A DNA stretch of 64,000 bases. Source: Phaeodactylum tricornutum CCAP 1055/1 (taxonomy: Eukaryota > Bacillariophyta > Bacillariophyceae > Surirellales > Neidiaceae). Shown piece after piece: positions 51,004 to 60,145 of the stretch (position 1 is the first letter of the stretch; each line of letters opens with the position of its first letter). Both the position numbers and the translations under genes were made by a program. The notes under the pieces are model-generated. The model was not told the DNA's origin. It made no database searches and saw only the letters and a program-made list of their open reading frames with translations. Location: contig NC_011691.1 of the NCBI RefSeq assembly GCF_000150955.2, forward strand, positions 186,001 to 250,000, given 5' to 3'.

Positions 51004-52587
51004 CTAGCCGCAAAGATTTCTAAGTACCACCATGGACCAGATACGAACCATGGCGTGGACGACTTCAATCCCAGGGTGCGAGAGCTTGGGTCCTATTGCT
51101 GCTCGCGGTCCAATTTCCCGATTGTCCGGACGAGCCAAGGATATCCAGTAGCCATCAACCACGCCGATATATGGATGGGATTCGAGTAGGGTGGTTGCAA
51201 TCGTATTGAAGTATTCGACAAAAGAAGCATCCAGTGGGAGTCCTTGTCCATAGCGAGGGTCCCAATTGATCCCAAAATTGCCATACTTGGGCCAACCAGC
51301 GGTGGTTGTTTGAAACAGCTTGACAGCTGCGGGCAAAGTGCCCACGACATGGATCAAATCGGCCAGACCACGCCGATATTGTTCCACGCACGGCAATTGG
51401 GGATCAGTAAGGTATGTGCGACGGTCTTTCTCCCACTCCGTTCCGCAGAGCCGATGAATGTCGTGCAGCCCTGTATTGAATAACACAGCTCGATGGGCTT
51501 GGGACTTAGAATTTCGTTCCAGCTCGACTTTTAATTCTTGCTCTAAAATGGGGCCGTAAGTGTTGCAGCGCAGAATTCCACCGTACAATTCGATGAACGT
51601 TAAGGAATGATGCTTCATTTCAGGTAACGACAGGTACTGCTGGAAGATTTGATGCTGTATCCTCATCGTCGAGTCCCCGATAAGTATAAAGTGAGTAGGT
51701 TCCTGTAAACATAAAAAAGGATTGAAGGTCACATTTTCACCACGATAGGGTATCACCAAGAGGCGGCAATTATGGAATTGGTAGTCAGCCACAACTCCAA
51801 GACTGTTGTAGGATTGCTGATAGGCTGGAAAAGTGACTTGAGTTCCGTCACCCGTATTTGACTGGTGGTGTTTCGATCGAATTTGATCCACAACCTTCCA
51901 CCGAGCTCGTTCATGGGGATATATGGAGCGGTCGTTGAGCAAATCCGCTGCATTGCAGACTGGCAGCTTTGTGAAATGATCCATTTTGTTTGGCAAAACC
52001 GTCAAGGTGGTTGGAAAGTCTTGCAAGAGATATCCCTCATAGAGAATGGGTGCGGCCTTAGATGCCAGTGGAAAGACGTCGAATGGTGGTGGGTTCGAAA
52101 TGGTTATGACTATTTCCACTGTATAGACCCCCGGGTCGACGGGGTACAGCAGAGCACGATATCCACCTTTTCCTCTCGCTTCGATCCGGCCTGTCAAAAT
52201 TGCAGGGCCGTAGGCGCGGACATAAAAATACGACGGTGTTTGACAATCAGCATGACCTCGACACTGCAGCTCGATAATGTACGGATCACCCGCCGAAATA
52301 GTATCACCTTTAGGTGTGGCAGCTGTGAAGTACCCGGCCAAGGTGAACTCAGGCCGACCCCAACCTGTGTATCCTGGCAATTCCCCGGCTGCGATCGCGT
52401 AGGAACCCAACGGCGTCGTCTGGGAATTGGGAAAAGCGACCGGTTGGGAACGTGTACCATTTGGTGCACGTAGCGGCCGATAAACACCGCTGTTGCAGTA
52501 CAACACAAGCAGTACGACCACTGCTAAAATGAAAGCACGAATCGTGAATTGGGGTCTCGTCATATCGCGACTATGAAACAAAAACAT
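51004..52587 (-). CDS. Type II membrane GDS-esterase-like protein (NXPE/PC-esterase-like), copy 2
   Basis: The ATG at 52587 gives 527 residues. The N-terminus has a signal anchor (TIRAFILAVVVLLVLYC). The rest is collinear with the gene at 25951-27636: ELPGYTGWGRP, the beta-sandwich block (DPGVYTVEIVITISNPPPFD), LIGDSTMRIQHQIFQ (Asp305 region), FNTGLHDIHRLC, TTTAGWPKYGNFG, YWISLARPDNR and a late His (LSHPGIEVVH). Percent identity is not measured, but shared blocks run the full length, so they are paralogues of one family. An alternative start at 52563 (MTRPQF) is possible. The divergent neighbour is the acidic-Trp protein. Confidence 0.65.
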   Translation of the reverse strand: MFLFHSRDMTRPQFTIRAFILAVVVLLVLYCNSGVYRPLRAPNGTRSQPVAFPNSQTTPLGSYAIAAGELPGYTGWGRPEFTLAGYFTAATPKGDTISAGDPYIIELQCRGHADCQTPSYFYVRAYGPAILTGRIEARGKGGYRALLYPVDPGVYTVEIVITISNPPPFDVFPLASKAAPILYEGYLLQDFPTTLTVLPNKMDHFTKLPVCNAADLLNDRSIYPHERARWKVVDQIRSKHHQSNTGDGTQVTFPAYQQSYNSLGVVADYQFHNCRLLVIPYRGENVTFNPFLCLQEPTHFILIGDSTMRIQHQIFQQYLSLPEMKHHSLTFIELYGGILRCNTYGPILEQELKVELERNSKSQAHRAVLFNTGLHDIHRLCGTEWEKDRRTYLTDPQLPCVEQYRRGLADLIHVVGTLPAAVKLFQTTTAGWPKYGNFGINWDPRYGQGLPLDASFVEYFNTIATTLLESHPYIGVVDGYWISLARPDNREIGPRAAIGPKLSHPGIEVVHAMVRIWSMVVLRNLCG

Positions 52588-52998
52588 CTCATGCTTGCCG
52601 TTCGCTAATCCGGAAATTGTTGACTGTTGAAAAAAATTGGGTGCCTCGTCGAGAGTGTCGTCGAAATTCACAATCAACTTGCAATTATGGTTTATAGTTA
52701 CTGTAATTATATCACAGTCAATGACTTGAGAGTCATGGATGGTCTTGTCCGACAAAATACGGGCAGGGTTTGTTTTTCATAGGTGTACCGCCATACACGA
52801 AGGCTGACTGTGAACGGGTCTTTGCTTCGTTCATGAGAAAAAGAGGTTCGCGAAAACAAGAATTCTTGGAACACGCTAGCCCTAACGTTACAGTAGAAGA
52901 AAAATATGCTCTCCAAGGTTGTCAAAACAACGGCGTCGGCACAGCTTTGCCACTGCGCATAGTGGACATACAATACATAGCATATCGGTAGGCATACC
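52588..52998. promoter_or_regulatory. Bidirectional promoter region
   Basis: 411 nt between divergent genes. It holds TCACAGTCA at 52712-52720, which is TGACTGTGA on the minus strand facing the esterase-like gene, and TGACTGTGA at 52805-52813 facing the plus-strand gene. Each motif points to its own gene. Confidence 0.45.
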
Positions 52999-55725
52999 AT
53001 GGAAGAAGAGAGCGACTTTGGCGACGGATGGGACGATCCGGATCTCGACATTAGCATCGCAGACGGCGACGATGGAGCATCCGAGCCGGAAACCGCGACG
53101 CCGCCGCAAACGGGTGGTCTTTTCTCGTCCGTCACTGCAACGCACGACCCCCGCCCAGCTTGGGAGCGGCACGGATCGAAAGGACCGAATGCCTCCAGTA
53201 AGGACGCAGGCCCTCAGGAGGAAGACCTTGTTCCCGATGGATGGGATGACGACGGTTTAGACGAGGACGATCTGTTGTCTGTATCGTCGCCAGACATTGA
53301 CGGTCGAAAACCGCCATCGATCGCGATGCCTTCCAGCTCTATGAGTATCGACGAGTATGTACGGCACAAATCCGGAGATAAAGCACACGAGACCAACAAC
53401 ATTTTTCTGAAGGGGGATCGTCGTCCTGCTTGGGAGACGTCCAGCTTGTCTCACCAACCAGAGAGTGTTGCCCCCAGCACGTCGATTCAGCAAGCCGATT
53501 TTTTCGACGATTCCTTCCGGAAAGCGGCCCAGAGCTTATCACAAAAAAAGTCAGACAGTGTTGTTCTATCGGCAGGTCTATCTATGAATAAGCCCTCAAA
53601 ACCCAACGAATGGGGAGACGACGACGATTTCTTCTCGGATGAGAAGGATTTTGACGACGATACGGCTGGGCTAAAAGATGCGAACACCACCGTAAATGAG
53701 GCAGTTTCTACCGGTAAAATGGATCAGGAATTGGAGCCCAAGAAGTCCTTTAGCGCTGGGCAGGGCGAGCAGCAAATTACGAACCCAAGCGGGTGGGGAG
53801 ATGATGACGATCTTTTCAGCGATGAAAGCAACGACACGCCGAAGGAAACTGTGATACCCTCCGAGCAAATTTCATTGCCAGCCGTCCTTCCCTCTTCGGA
53901 CGATGCCACAGATGGGTGGAACGACGATTTTTCCTTCAACGATGAAGATGCAGCTGCGATAGAAGATGGCGACAGTGCTCCAACCGTAGCCCACCCTTCA
54001 CTAATTCCTGTGTATCCGGCGGCTCGATCCAGATCACATCTATATCAGGACCTAGAGGAATATCTGGATCTGCTACCTCACCTGACGACATCCATTCACG
54101 CCGTTTTGGAAGCGGAATACAACATTCCAGAAAAAGCGTCAGAACTTCTTCAATACTACGAAGAACGCCCGGGTCTCTTAGACTACACTGTGAACAAGGA
54201 GCTATTGCGGATGGACTACGAGTTGATAGAGCCAAATCCGCGCACTGGTGGTTGTCCCATTACTGTGACTGACAAAACCTCGATTGCACAAGCCCTGCGA
54301 CAAGATGAAATGTCCTTGACGGGGCGTTGTGCGAACCAGTCACTCCTGGCTGATTTACTACAAGTATTGACTGGCCCTGATCGTGTGGTCCGCCCACAGT
54401 ACATGGCAACAGCGGTAGCGACTTCTTGTAACTTTCAACTCGACTTGCAACAATCTTGGGTACAGTGTCGTACCCGTCTTGATCTTGGCTTGCCGACCGA
54501 AGACGGTCGTTGGAAAGTGGCAAACTTGGATGTTTACATTTCGGTCGTGCTCAACCCGGAGCAGCCGTATGTAGAATACCAATTGGAGGCGATCCACCCT
54601 GTGGCCCGCAATGCGGATTGGGCTGTTAAAATTCAGAGAGTGGTAGAGGTTTTAGAAAGTCTTGACCTAGCCGATGATCATAGCGAAGGTGTCGACAATG
54701 CACATTCAGATATCGACTACCGTGACGCTTTTTTGCAACAATCCCAGTCTCTCATGCAAAACTCAGTAGAAGGCATGCGTTCCACCTTGCAAGAGATTGA
54801 CTCAATTACAGGTCTGAGTAGCAAGATGAAGCGAATGCCAGCATTCTTACCAGATGATGTAATTCAGGCAGCTGAAGAGCACACGGCTTCATCGCCACAC
54901 CATAGACCCCAGTCTATTTTGGGCGGTTTTATGAGACAGGGCTTGAGCCGACTTGCGAAGCAGGTGGCTCTTCCGGAGGAGGACCCAACGATCTATGAAG
55001 AGTGGAAGGGATCAGCGGTCTCTAGAAAGCCTATGCAACCTCGTGGACAGTCGCCAACTTTAACGACAGACCTGCGGGGGCTAAAGCATCTACACGAAGC
55101 TAAGTTGTATCGCTCTGTCTCGCCCAAACACCCGACAGTCTCACCACAAGTCACAAGGTCTCCGAAACAAGAGTTTCCAAAGCTGTATTTTGGTGAGGCA
55201 GAAGCAGATCGCATGGAATCAATCTCCATGACGAAAAAATCACCTCGTTCAGGAGGTTTGCAATTATATCGAGAAGAAAATCGGCAAACAGCTGCAAAAC
55301 CTGAGTCTCCGGTGACAAAGCAACTAGTTGATCAGAATCCTTCGAAACCCCCGACGCTTATGTTTCCAAAGTTGTATGGTACAGAAAGTGTCAGTACAAG
55401 TCCTCAAAACTACGGCAGCGAATCGCAATTTCCGCTCCCTCGTAGTCATTCGAAACTTGGCAGGAATCCTCTCCCCGACAAAAGCGTTCCTCAAGGTGAT
55501 GGCTGGGATGACCATGATGACTTTTGTAAGGGAATATCTGATGGCAGCTTTTCCGCCTCCGATTTATGGCAATCGGGGTCCGAGCTCTGTGCACCTATAA
55601 AACCATCGTTTGTCGTGGATGATCCCAATTTTGTCTACAATCCAGTGGACGGTATCATCCCAACACGAACACGATGGGTAAATCCATACCCAGGCAGTCG
55701 TCGGCTATCGTCATTCCAGGCTTAG
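52999..55725 (+). CDS. Protein with repeated acidic tryptophan motifs and a folded middle domain
   Basis: The 908-residue product has six acidic tryptophan motifs: Trp11 (GDGWDDPDL), Trp82 (DGWDDDGLDED), Trp205 (EWGDDDDFFSDE), Trp266 (GWGDDDDLFSDE), Trp307 (DGWNDDFSFNDED) and Trp836 (DGWDDHDDF). Between the first five lie Ser/Pro linkers. The middle (about 345-560) is a helical or mixed folded domain of unknown family (YLDLLPHLTTSIHAVLEAEY, NFQLDLQQSWVQCRTRLDLG). The last 200 residues contain two FPKLY motifs (PKLYFGE and PKLYGTE). Acidic Trp motifs of this kind are known to bind the delta-COP mu-homology domain and adaptor ear domains, so a vesicle-traffic role is inferred. Start at ATG 52999. 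Confidence 0.7.
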   Translation: MEEESDFGDGWDDPDLDISIADGDDGASEPETATPPQTGGLFSSVTATHDPRPAWERHGSKGPNASSKDAGPQEEDLVPDGWDDDGLDEDDLLSVSSPDIDGRKPPSIAMPSSSMSIDEYVRHKSGDKAHETNNIFLKGDRRPAWETSSLSHQPESVAPSTSIQQADFFDDSFRKAAQSLSQKKSDSVVLSAGLSMNKPSKPNEWGDDDDFFSDEKDFDDDTAGLKDANTTVNEAVSTGKMDQELEPKKSFSAGQGEQQITNPSGWGDDDDLFSDESNDTPKETVIPSEQISLPAVLPSSDDATDGWNDDFSFNDEDAAAIEDGDSAPTVAHPSLIPVYPAARSRSHLYQDLEEYLDLLPHLTTSIHAVLEAEYNIPEKASELLQYYEERPGLLDYTVNKELLRMDYELIEPNPRTGGCPITVTDKTSIAQALRQDEMSLTGRCANQSLLADLLQVLTGPDRVVRPQYMATAVATSCNFQLDLQQSWVQCRTRLDLGLPTEDGRWKVANLDVYISVVLNPEQPYVEYQLEAIHPVARNADWAVKIQRVVEVLESLDLADDHSEGVDNAHSDIDYRDAFLQQSQSLMQNSVEGMRSTLQEIDSITGLSSKMKRMPAFLPDDVIQAAEEHTASSPHHRPQSILGGFMRQGLSRLAKQVALPEEDPTIYEEWKGSAVSRKPMQPRGQSPTLTTDLRGLKHLHEAKLYRSVSPKHPTVSPQVTRSPKQEFPKLYFGEAEADRMESISMTKKSPRSGGLQLYREENRQTAAKPESPVTKQLVDQNPSKPPTLMFPKLYGTESVSTSPQNYGSESQFPLPRSHSKLGRNPLPDKSVPQGDGWDDHDDFCKGISDGSFSASDLWQSGSELCAPIKPSFVVDDPNFVYNPVDGIIPTRTRWVNPYPGSRRLSSFQA

Positions 55726-56289
55726 TTCACCATAGATTCCACAGTGAATCTTGAAGGGGATGATTTCAGCCCGTCAACATATCAGAGTAAGTCAGCAGAG
55801 GCGTTTCTGGCTGCGTTTTGTCTCTGCTTCCCTCTTACAGTCAGTTTGTATAGTGTTAGCAACACAATTTTAGGTTCTGTCTGTCTATTGTCTTCGCTTT
55901 CTTCTCACAGTCAGTTTATGTCAATGGTGGTAGCGGCACAATTTCAAATTCATGTCCGGGTTGCTGTTTCAATTTGCATCACATTAGGTTCCCGATATTT
56001 CGGGCGTCTTTTCGTACTTATATAAACTATAGATCAATTCTAGATTCCTCATTCTTATCGCTGGACAGGCACCGAGCGTTCTTCCCTTAGCTGACGTTCA
56101 TTGTACAATATCAGCAGTAAGCTCCAAACCGAGTTGCTTCGTTCGTTAGGGTTAGAGTTGCTTCGTTCGTTCCTTCCTTCCTTCCGTCGTTCCATACGCG
56201 CTGTTGATAAGCTTCAATAGCCTTTGCACTCCAAGTAGCAAGTGGAAGAATACTTCGGCGAGAGTAACAAACTGGCGAGTACTGTAAGC
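55726..56289. other. Intergenic region upstream of mS33 gene
   Basis: About 560 nt. It has two repeats of (C/T)TCTCACAGTCAGTTT-like sequence near 55845 and 55905, and a TTCGTTCGTT(A/C) run at 56140-56180. No coding frame. Confidence 0.4.
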
Positions 56290-56811
56290 ATGTCTGGTGC
56301 AAGGACTCGTCAAGCCTTGTCGAAGCTGTATCCTGCTCTCCGAGGACCACTGCAGCAGGTCCGCGCCGACGTATTTGGGCAATATGCGAACCTCAATCTG
56401 GGCCGATCGGGGTACAAAGAAAGCAAGCGCCAACTGGATGGAGTATACATCAATCAATACTACCAGGATTCCATTGCTACCTCAGCTCGTAAGGTATGTA
56501 CAAAGCTTCTTGACTTTTGAGTGTGCGCTGGAAGTATTGGCTCCCTTCGAGATGTAGAAATTTTTATTTTACAGGCCTGATGTGTCCCTACAAAGCTATT
56601 GCGGTAGCAAAACGACTGGCTTCACTGTCAAGTTGCTCTTTATCCCGTCTCGCGTCATTCTCAATGTTGGGTTTCTTTTACTACCTAGGTTTTTCCGGGC
56701 TTTTTAACAGAAGAGGAGGAACGCCGGAGAATCAAACTTATCCAGTTACGTCGACGAGGAAAGGGCCCGCCCAAAAAAGGCGCTGGTGGACGATCCAAAA
56801 AGAAAAAGTAA
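56290..56811 (+). CDS. Mitochondrial ribosomal protein mS33 (MRPS33)
   Basis: Exon 1 (56290-56493) encodes MSGARTRQALSKLYPALRGP, then ARVDVFGQYANLNLGRSG-like sequence and INQYYQDSIATSARK. The last exon (56711-56811) encodes EEERRIKLIQLRRRGKGPPK and a Lys-rich end, the mS33 C-terminal signature. A middle exon (about 56575-56615) giving PDVSLQSYC would link them, since it ends in the right phase for the last exon, but the join from exon 1 needs one base less than the canonical GT-AG sites provide. So the gene identity is good but one splice or base is unsettled. mS33 belongs to the small mitochondrial subunit. Confidence 0.7.
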
Positions 56812-56885
56812 AAGTAGTAGCAAGATAAGTCAGCAAATGCAATCAACGCAAGCCTTTTTCTCTTCTTGAATATCGCGTTTTATAA

Positions 56886-57470
56886 TTATTTTCGCGAATT
56901 TTTATTGACGTTAAGTTCAGCTTCCTCTGGGATTCTCATCACCCAGCGATATAGACGCCGATACCATCGATTACGTCGTTCTCGTTCCAACCTGCGCTCT
57001 TCCAGAACCTCCTGTGGTCGCTTTATTCGTTTTGTATTGTCAAAGTCCTTGGCCACAATTTTGTTGAGGCGCTCCAGCATTTCGTCATGTTCCACTTCCA
57101 ATTTCGCTTGCCGCAAGCTTTTGGAAGATTTTCCCTGTGAAACCTCCATCTCTTTGAGTTTCCCGTCCAAGGCGTTGCTCACGACCCACGCTGCTAAGAC
57201 TGAAAACAGCACAAACGGAACCCCCGCCTTGATGCCAACATTTTTCAATTTTCCGTCGTCTTCAGTAGCCTTGGGTCGTTCTAGTGTACCAAATTTCGGC
57301 ACCGGCTTTTTAGAGGTCGTTGTTGCTATCCCGCTCGTTTTTTCACTTGCTAAATTAGCCTGGCCAGACATAAGGCGCGGATTGCAAAACCCATTGCGTC
57401 CTTTCAATGAGGTTTTATAGACGATTGTACCTCCGCTTACCCGGATTTGTTGCAGGATTCGAAAACTCAT
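56886..57470 (-). CDS. COX16-like cytochrome c oxidase assembly protein
   Basis: The 194-residue product starts at the ATG at 57470 with a basic N-terminus (MSFRILQQIRVSGGTIVYKT) suiting mitochondria. A single membrane segment (GIKAGVPFVLFSVLAAWVVS, about residues 78-98) is followed by charged helix and the block DFDNTKRIKRPQEVLEERRLE, matching the COX16 block FDDWKNIRGPRPWE in human. COX16 is an inner-membrane protein that helps insert COX2 copper. Length is longer than in animals because of the N-terminus. Convergent with the mS33 gene, 75 nt apart. The COX16 assignment is by pattern, not search. Confidence 0.65.
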   Translation of the reverse strand: MSFRILQQIRVSGGTIVYKTSLKGRNGFCNPRLMSGQANLASEKTSGIATTTSKKPVPKFGTLERPKATEDDGKLKNVGIKAGVPFVLFSVLAAWVVSNALDGKLKEMEVSQGKSSKSLRQAKLEVEHDEMLERLNKIVAKDFDNTKRIKRPQEVLEERRLERERRNRWYRRLYRWVMRIPEEAELNVNKNSRK

Positions 57471-57910
57471 ATGTTAAAATCAGTCTTCAATAGATGAGCA
57501 AACGTACGATACAACTCTGCGAGTGAGGAAGGTAAACGGTATCTACGTTCAAACTGGCCACCATGGTCGCTTGATTGATGTGTTGGTTCACAGTCAGATT
57601 CTCCGATAGTCTGTGCTACGTTTGACGAAAGGTTTCGAATATAGTTGCCTGTACTACTTCGAATTGCTGATGTAACTGTTAATTTCCGGATTGTCCGGTG
57701 ATAAAACAAAGTCTTCCAAATATCAACGCTATTTGTCTATTTTAGTGACCGAAGGAGGGTCACTATTGGACTACCTTCTTTTCCTGCGCATACATGTGAC
57801 CATCCCCAGTTGCATAGCAATTCTGAAGATTCTCATCGCAATCGTCATTCCTTGAGCTCTGAAGTCGCTGTAACTACCGGATATCTACATTACACCCATT
57901 CAAATTGACC
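57471..57910. promoter_or_regulatory. Divergent region between COX16-like and basic protein genes
   Basis: About 440 nt between head-to-head genes. TCACAGTCA at 57588-57596 reads TGACTGTGA toward the COX16-like gene, 118 nt before its ATG. Confidence 0.4.
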
Positions 57911-60034
57911 ATGTCGTCGCCTTCTAAGAGCGCCGGGAAGAGAGGACGGAGAGATCGGTCAAAACGAAAGACAGAAAAGCTGGACGAATCCTGGGCTTCG
58001 TCAGCGCATTCTGACAGGTTTAGGAAGGAGAACGATCCATTGAATTCAAGTTCAGCCGTTGACGTCCACAAAGCGTTGGTCTCTGCAAATGATGGTAGTC
58101 ACAGGAAACGCTTGTCGAAAAAATCAACCTTGACGCCAAAGAAGCGGTCAGAAGACATAGGTTCGTTGCAATCCTTTTTACAAGAAGCACCTCCAATGGT
58201 GAAATCCGATCTGGAAGATCGATCGCGAGGTGCCTACAGTACCGCTTCGAAAATGGCGAAGGCCAAAACTCGGGGTCCGAACGCAAAATTTATGAGTACG
58301 ACTATTCCAAAGGACAAGCTCGATCTCTTTCTCGAAAAAATTGGTTCCGCTTCCTCGCCAAATTGGGTCCATGCATCAGAAGAGCAGCTACGGTCATCAC
58401 TAGCAACCAGTACCAGCAACATCTCCGTATACGCCAATACAAATAGTCTGCACAAATCAAAGCTCAAAACATCGTCAGGTAGCGTGTTGAGTTCGTTTCT
58501 GCATGAAACTAGGGCGACAGACCGAAGTGATTTGGAAACTCGTTCAGCAGTCGGAAGCATGCCCAAAGCTGAGAATCACACTCTTCCGATTCCCGAAACT
58601 AAGAGTGAGCTTATCGCCCTCATGAAGTCCTTGTCTGCAACAGGCAAGCAAATTCCGGAAGCTTCTTCGACTTTACAATCTTGTGTACGCAAATTGGAAA
58701 CCGTAAAGGAGGACGAGGACGGCCGGATGAAAGGAGAGCTCCGTTCCCGTCGTCGGACGGCCGATACGGGCAACATTGCCAAGGAAAACCGACCTTCTCG
58801 TAGCCGGACTACTGAAGTAGAGTTATCACCAAATGACAATGCTGAAACTCCACGCCGCAGTCGGAGTAAAGGAAGAGGCATAGACTCCCGACTCAGTCGG
58901 AGTTCCACCAAGTTTCGGAGCAAATCGCAACCGCGCCAATCCACACCCAGGACATCGAAGGTCCCAACAGAACAGCCCACCACGACTGTAGTGTCTCGCG
59001 CGAGCCGAACGCATTCCTCGTCGAAGAACAAAGCCGACGCGCTGGAGCGCTCACCGCGTCCGCGCAGCTCTGCGTCTGGAAACGGTACTGTTCTCGTTAA
59101 CAAGCATAGATCGGAACACATACCGTCTCCTCGAAACGAAAACTGCGTTCTGACAACACCGAAAGTTCGCAACACATCTCGACGGTCAGTCAAAGACACT
59201 TTGCATCTATCATCTTCGTCGCTTTCTCGGAGCACAAAGCCACGCTTGGAGGTTCCAATTCGGGCCTCGCGATCGTCCCGCTTCGAAGACAACATTGAGC
59301 CTAAACCTTCTCGACGGCGATCGAGGTCATCTTCACCTACAGCGCGACGGCCGCCAATATCGCCCATAGCGCGGTCCTTATCCAAGTACGTCGTGGAAAG
59401 CCCGGCGAAAACCTCCTCTTACCGGAAACCAAAATCAGATAGGAATAAGGAGCACGGAGTCGACGAGCAAGTCTCAAAAAAGGATCGTCGACATAGTTCA
59501 AAAAGTGCAAGTAGGAGTGAAGTAAATCGGGCTCCTTATCTATCTGGCAGTGCCGAAGATATAAGGGAACACGCTTTGTGCGATAGGGAGCGATCATCAG
59601 CCGTTGCAGGTCTTACGTCCGGTGAACATATACAAGATCAACGGGCGTCTAGCGGAAAAAGTGGGCAAGATGGAGAGAAAGGTAACCAAACCTTGATTGA
59701 CACAAATCGCCCACCACTGGGAAGCACGGAGCATCGAACACCAAGCGGAAAAAATGCGGAGCGACGCATCTCTAGCGGTGGCTGTAGTAGCAGCAGCAAA
59801 AAAGATTGTCGCCCGTCAACGGGACGGTCCAAAGCGGGGAAACAAAAACCACCCGATGATGTTGCTGTTGAAGCGGAGCAAATCGGGGATGACATTTTTT
59901 CTAGATATAGCTGGTCTTCGTATCGGCAAGACTCCCGCAAAATCCAGAAGCAAAGGAGGAAACTGCGCGACTCCATCAAAGGAACACCCTTATTTCGGAG
60001 CTATGAACGAATGGAGCAACTCGTTGTTGCGTGA
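57911..60034 (+). CDS. Basic Ser/Arg-rich low-complexity protein, unknown
   Basis: The 707-residue product from the ATG at 57911 is strongly basic and Ser/Arg/Lys-rich, with several KRGRRDRSKRK-type runs. It carries two related blocks, SLQSFLQEAPPMVKSDLEDR and SSFLHETRATDRSDLETRS, and a helix DKLDLFLEKIGSAS. The middle is a long disordered stretch with many SRSS and SPRxR units and possible kinase sites. The end has a helical DDIFSRYSWSSYRQDSRKIQ. No recognised domain. Features suit a chromatin, RNA-binding or cytoskeletal protein, but no claim is made. It is convergent with the next gene, 111 nt apart. Confidence 0.65.
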   Translation: MSSPSKSAGKRGRRDRSKRKTEKLDESWASSAHSDRFRKENDPLNSSSAVDVHKALVSANDGSHRKRLSKKSTLTPKKRSEDIGSLQSFLQEAPPMVKSDLEDRSRGAYSTASKMAKAKTRGPNAKFMSTTIPKDKLDLFLEKIGSASSPNWVHASEEQLRSSLATSTSNISVYANTNSLHKSKLKTSSGSVLSSFLHETRATDRSDLETRSAVGSMPKAENHTLPIPETKSELIALMKSLSATGKQIPEASSTLQSCVRKLETVKEDEDGRMKGELRSRRRTADTGNIAKENRPSRSRTTEVELSPNDNAETPRRSRSKGRGIDSRLSRSSTKFRSKSQPRQSTPRTSKVPTEQPTTTVVSRASRTHSSSKNKADALERSPRPRSSASGNGTVLVNKHRSEHIPSPRNENCVLTTPKVRNTSRRSVKDTLHLSSSSLSRSTKPRLEVPIRASRSSRFEDNIEPKPSRRRSRSSSPTARRPPISPIARSLSKYVVESPAKTSSYRKPKSDRNKEHGVDEQVSKKDRRHSSKSASRSEVNRAPYLSGSAEDIREHALCDRERSSAVAGLTSGEHIQDQRASSGKSGQDGEKGNQTLIDTNRPPLGSTEHRTPSGKNAERRISSGGCSSSSKKDCRPSTGRSKAGKQKPPDDVAVEAEQIGDDIFSRYSWSSYRQDSRKIQKQRRKLRDSIKGTPLFRSYERMEQLVVA

Positions 60035-60145
60035 TTGATGTCACGATGAAGCATTATTTGGGTGGCTGTGTCTACATAAAGATTTACAAGTAGTGATTTT
60101 GGCATTGGTCATACAATTTGCTGAATCATCTTTTTAAATTGCACC

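Noticed and set aside
58576-59385. Long minus-strand frame of about 270 codons
   Set aside because: It is antisense to the basic Ser/Arg-rich gene, whose codon bias naturally opens the other strand.
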